A stretch of DNA of 64,000 nt. Source: Lentzea waywayandensis. GTDB lineage: Bacteria; Actinomycetota; Actinomycetes; Mycobacteriales; Pseudonocardiaceae. Positions 62,301-64,000 of this stretch are shown here, piece by piece (the first letter of the stretch is position 1; every line of letters starts with the position of its first letter). The position numbers and the translations under genes were made by a program. The notes under the pieces were generated by a model. It was not told where the DNA came from, searched no databases, and worked only from the letters and a program-made list of their open reading frames with translations. The DNA lies in contig NZ_FOYL01000001.1 of assembly GCF_900115955.1 (NCBI RefSeq), positions 310,001 to 374,000 on the forward strand, written 5' to 3'.

Positions 62301-63524
62301 GCACAGTTGCCATCCGACTCCGACAGGCACGACAACATCATCTTCACCACGCACTTCGGCATGCGTGTGGAAAGTCCCGTTCCGCTGTGGCAGGTCACGG
62401 CGGCTGCGATCAAATCCGGCCGATCACCGGCTCAGGTCGCCGCCCGCTTCGCCGAGGCAGATCTCGACGTACCCGTCGCCGATGACCTACCCGAACTCAA
62501 ACTGCCACTGGACGTACTCCTCACCAGGGTCCAGCACGTCGACAACAGTCGACCCGATGAGCCGCTGCACGACGCCTCAGTGGAAATCGGTCACGTGTTG
62601 AGCGTTGCGATCAAAACGGGACTAACACCTTCTCAAGCGGCACGACGGCTCACCGAACTCGGGCACACGCCACCTGAAGAACTTCCGGACACGGCGGAGC
62701 CCGATGATCTGGTGCTCGTCAGCACCACGATCGGAACCGCGTCCCGGCCGAGCTACTCACATTCCCCATGGTTGCGCGCCGGCACGCAGGTCCACCTGCC
62801 ACGGATTCTGATCGCCGCGGCCAAGACGCGACGATCTCCACGCGATGTGGCGCACAGGTTCATGCAGCTGGGTTTCAGCACCCCACCGGAGCCCTTGCTC
62901 GGCTTCGGCCCCAGACCGGACGACCTGCTTCTGCTCAGCGCGGCTCTGGATGGCAAGGCACCGTGGCTCGACGGCGACCACACGGCGATGGTCCGCCACG
63001 GGTTCACGTTGCCACTAGGGCACGTCCTGGTCGCCGCTGCCCGCCTCGGACTGCCTGCCTCGGACATCCTGGCGAGGCTGGAGCTACTGGGCTTGCGCAC
63101 CGAGGCGGCGGATCTACCCGCCGGGGTCGACGCTCTGGCCGACCCATTGCTCAACCGCGCGGTCGACGTGAGCCGGTGGTCGATCTACAACCAGGACCAG
63201 TTCCAGTGGCTGAGTGCGACCGTTCCGGTGGAGACGCGGCACCTGCTGATAGCCGCTGCCCGAACCGGCCTGCCACTGACGAACATCCTCCGCCGCCTCG
63301 CTGACATGGGTTTCCCGGTCGAGGACGCCCAGCGCCTCCCGCACGCGGTTGACCACACGGACCTTCGACTCCTGAGCAGAGACGGGAACGGCCAGGAACC
63401 GTTCAGGTCCCTGGCCGAAGAGTTCCCGCTCGGTCGAGTGCCCCTGGCGGCCGCACAAGCAGGAACGTCACCTGACGAGGCGATCGCTCGGCTGCAACGC
63501 CTCGGGTTCACCATCGGCTCCTGA
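59343..63524 (+). CDS. HSP90/GHKL ATPase with nine wHTH-HSP90-associated repeats (putative conflict-system protein)
   Basis: The 1393-residue protein has an N-terminal helical domain (about 1-390), possibly an inactive HD-like module. The HSP90-like ATPase follows: N-box E408-N412-D415 (ELYQNALDA), G1 box DNGIGM at 459-464, G2 box FGIG at 506-509, and a closing GTVVRL segment. From about 800 to the end there are nine repeats of 60-70 residues. Each has a DD-LLS lead, HVL-AAA-TG-TP and a RL-LG helix pair (for example HVLAAAATTGWTPAAVARRLTELGY), matching the wHTH-HSP90-associated domains described in actinobacterial NTP-dependent conflict systems. ATG 59343 is chosen; an in-frame TTG at 59292 is less likely. 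It diverges from the BNR gene. Cellular role unknown. Confidence 0.8.
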   Translation: MPESTDVISIEVLLPLTLLSDLTTSHEWSKYAAQHVGWQGVRDDATKSATVAVVRRLAGIWETRRRSLADDPWLDVEFGTRFTDAVRWLVSLVRKHENVELSDAEVALLVTFPYLHQAFWAKQAADVLHGISPATAAFTQNHELPAFHAFAARHGILHRRGADAGDSAANSIAWWLFHHWLVGESDCYLADGLTSLLPSRLPVPLRWVLTPKRLMELLRVVQIDPAFIEDPDRENGLKPIAHIAGGSDQEQKVREQLIGYLLVIAYRTAIDSALTHRVIADHLGIEDGVTPEGVLSALRDAQWLGERTRVLTTSCDHDATVLALRRHTAALDAVLTDVARASETPGPLLALNAVPVHVSADGIELRTAQGSNKAPISLGHQFRLASDRIQELLMGEQLYGTPELAIRELYQNALDACRYREARTIYLRKTGGKVQPWSGRIDFRQGVDERGRPYLECVDNGIGMRDRELVQVFSRAGVRFSDLPEYVEEQADWASQGIESYPNSRFGIGVLSYFMLADEITVTTCRLSRAGTPEQRLEVHIAGPGALFKVRDLGKGEEAGTVVRLWLRRTGDPPRCTELLRRILWISDYEVTSDDMSGLQRWEPGELSPAAPVGTDPFEADESAETAGQVLPAPGGRVWWCETTGAILADGIWAGTSVFGAVVNLTGRDLPQLTVDRKTIIGLNHPLVEELMRAGREVLLDGPRSPLSHGWLSKLVKDMPRLADEICELAIAARYRPWTIAGNDMPIEVVGCFPTDTDMLSGQRFKQPRWDGRTGRWRLAAWRWASTGAGCAGGSGAVVPALPSDDMLLSSDREHDQWLSDTMQPELGHILSAARRAQRSPREVAERLTTLGWSTPDPETLPPDARAADPQLLSRHRDGEWPWLSRKQPVPHEHVLLAAVGTGLTPATVLERLSELGYSAAPADRFPEVVHPTDKTLLHGGLGYCMLSHPSAVPASHVLAAAATTGWTPAAVARRLTELGYSTPTTAQLPSDSDRHDNIIFTTHFGMRVESPVPLWQVTAAAIKSGRSPAQVAARFAEADLDVPVADDLPELKLPLDVLLTRVQHVDNSRPDEPLHDASVEIGHVLSVAIKTGLTPSQAARRLTELGHTPPEELPDTAEPDDLVLVSTTIGTASRPSYSHSPWLRAGTQVHLPRILIAAAKTRRSPRDVAHRFMQLGFSTPPEPLLGFGPRPDDLLLLSAALDGKAPWLDGDHTAMVRHGFTLPLGHVLVAAARLGLPASDILARLELLGLRTEAADLPAGVDALADPLLNRAVDVSRWSIYNQDQFQWLSATVPVETRHLLIAAARTGLPLTNILRRLADMGFPVEDAQRLPHAVDHTDLRLLSRDGNGQEPFRSLAEEFPLGRVPLAAAQAGTSPDEAIARLQRLGFTIGS

Positions 63525-63559
63525 GCGACGGACACCCCGCCCGCCGCTCAGGCCGAGCC

Positions 63560-64000
63560 CTACAGCGACGAAATGAGCCTTTCGACGCGCTCGTCCACCG
63601 CGCGGAACGGGTCCTTGCACAGCACGGTGCGCTGCGCCTGGTCGTTCAGCTTCAGGTGCACCCAGTCGACGGTGAAGTCGCGACCGGCGGCCTGGGCGGC
63701 AGCGATGAAGTCGCCGCGCAGCTTGGCGCGCGTGGTCTGCGGCGGGGTGTCCTTGGCGGCCTCGATCTCGCCGTCGTCGGTCACTCGTTCGACCTGGCCC
63801 TTGCGCTGCAGCAGGTCGAACACGCCACGGCCACGGCGGATGTCGTGGTAGGCGAGGTCGATCTGGGCGATGCGCGGGTTGGACAGGTCCATGTTGTGCT
63901 TTTCCATGTACCGGTTCATCAGGCGGTTCTTGATGGCCCAGTCGATCTCGCGGTCGATCTTCGTCAGGTCCTGCGCCTCGACGGCGTCGAGGGTGCGGCC
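63560..64000 (-). CDS. pafA: Pup--protein ligase PafA, C-terminal part (cut by window edge)
   Basis: The last 146 residues are present and the frame is open to the window end. The stretch [36 protein letters not shown], and the ending [29 protein letters not shown] match PafA rather than Dop. It attaches Pup to lysines of substrates for the proteasome. In mycobacteria it adjoins pafB; here a 7-kb insert lies between. The catalytic N-terminal domain is outside the window. Confidence 0.93.
   Translation of the reverse strand, partial: GRTLDAVEAQDLTKIDREIDWAIKNRLMNRYMEKHNMDLSNPRIAQIDLAYHDIRRGRGVFDLLQRKGQVERVTDDGEIEAAKDTPPQTTRAKLRGDFIAAAQAAGRDFTVDWVHLKLNDQAQRTVLCKDPFRAVDERVERLISSL

Noticed and set aside
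1-64000. tRNA, rRNA, transposase, integrase or attachment sites
   Set aside because: None was recognised on either strand; the insert near pafA has no mobility gene or visible direct-repeat borders.

Overview
The window is about 70% GC, gene-dense and actinobacterial. It contains proteasome/pupylation genes (pafA, pafB, pafC), a Mtr4-like helicase (helY), SARP-type and XRE-cupin regulators, a DasR-type operator and frequent GTG/TTG starts. The gene content and proteins look like Pseudonocardiales (Lentzea, Lechevalieria or Saccharothrix relatives); that placement is inferred from resemblance, not from a marker gene.

Layout. 1-6.1 kb: tail of an epoxide hydrolase, an AfsR/SARP regulator, a secreted PQQ-type beta-propeller, and two tandem secreted alpha/beta-hydrolase genes, one of them truncated. 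6.1-11.1 kb: a TetR regulator divergent from a DrrC-type UvrA-like ATPase plus a siderophore-interacting flavoreductase, with two 15-bp operator-like dyads between them; then an O-methyltransferase whose 3' end is caught in a 98-bp tandem duplication. 11.2-17.8 kb: an oligopeptide-type ABC importer (two permeases, lipoprotein, fused double ATPase) translationally coupled to an alditol oxidase. 17.7-30.5 kb: SRPBCC/ArsR pair, a secreted ricin-lectin/beta-helix protein, amidase, DUF6204, TenA-like protein, a GH18 chitinase with a DasR site, hydrolase, MpaB-like oxygenase, ankyrin/DUF6461 protein and a large GH29-like glycosidase.

30.7-38.7 kb: a SLATT-type membrane protein, a TerB-like small protein, and a trans-4-hydroxy-proline catabolic operon (XRE-cupin regulator; D-hydroxyproline dehydrogenase beta, gamma and alpha subunits; DHDPS-family deaminase; 4-hydroxyproline epimerase). 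The alpha subunit carries a coding minisatellite of about 65 residues. An HTH regulator and a VOC protein follow. 38.7-42.4 kb: an FtsX-type permease with two different ATPases.

42.3-64 kb: a housekeeping block that keeps the order of M. tuberculosis Rv2089c-Rv2097c: M24 peptidase, 5'-3' exonuclease, DUF4333 membrane protein, helY, tatC, tatA, pafC, pafB, pafA. Extra genes are interleaved: an Lrp regulator, an Eis-like acetyltransferase, htpG, a lipid kinase and, between pafB and pafA, a 7-kb insert. That insert ends in a 1393-residue protein with an HSP90/GHKL ATPase domain and nine C-terminal repeats of the wHTH-HSP90-associated type, a candidate NTP-dependent conflict (immunity) protein and the most unusual gene of the window.

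No tRNA, rRNA, CRISPR array, transposase or phage gene was seen.
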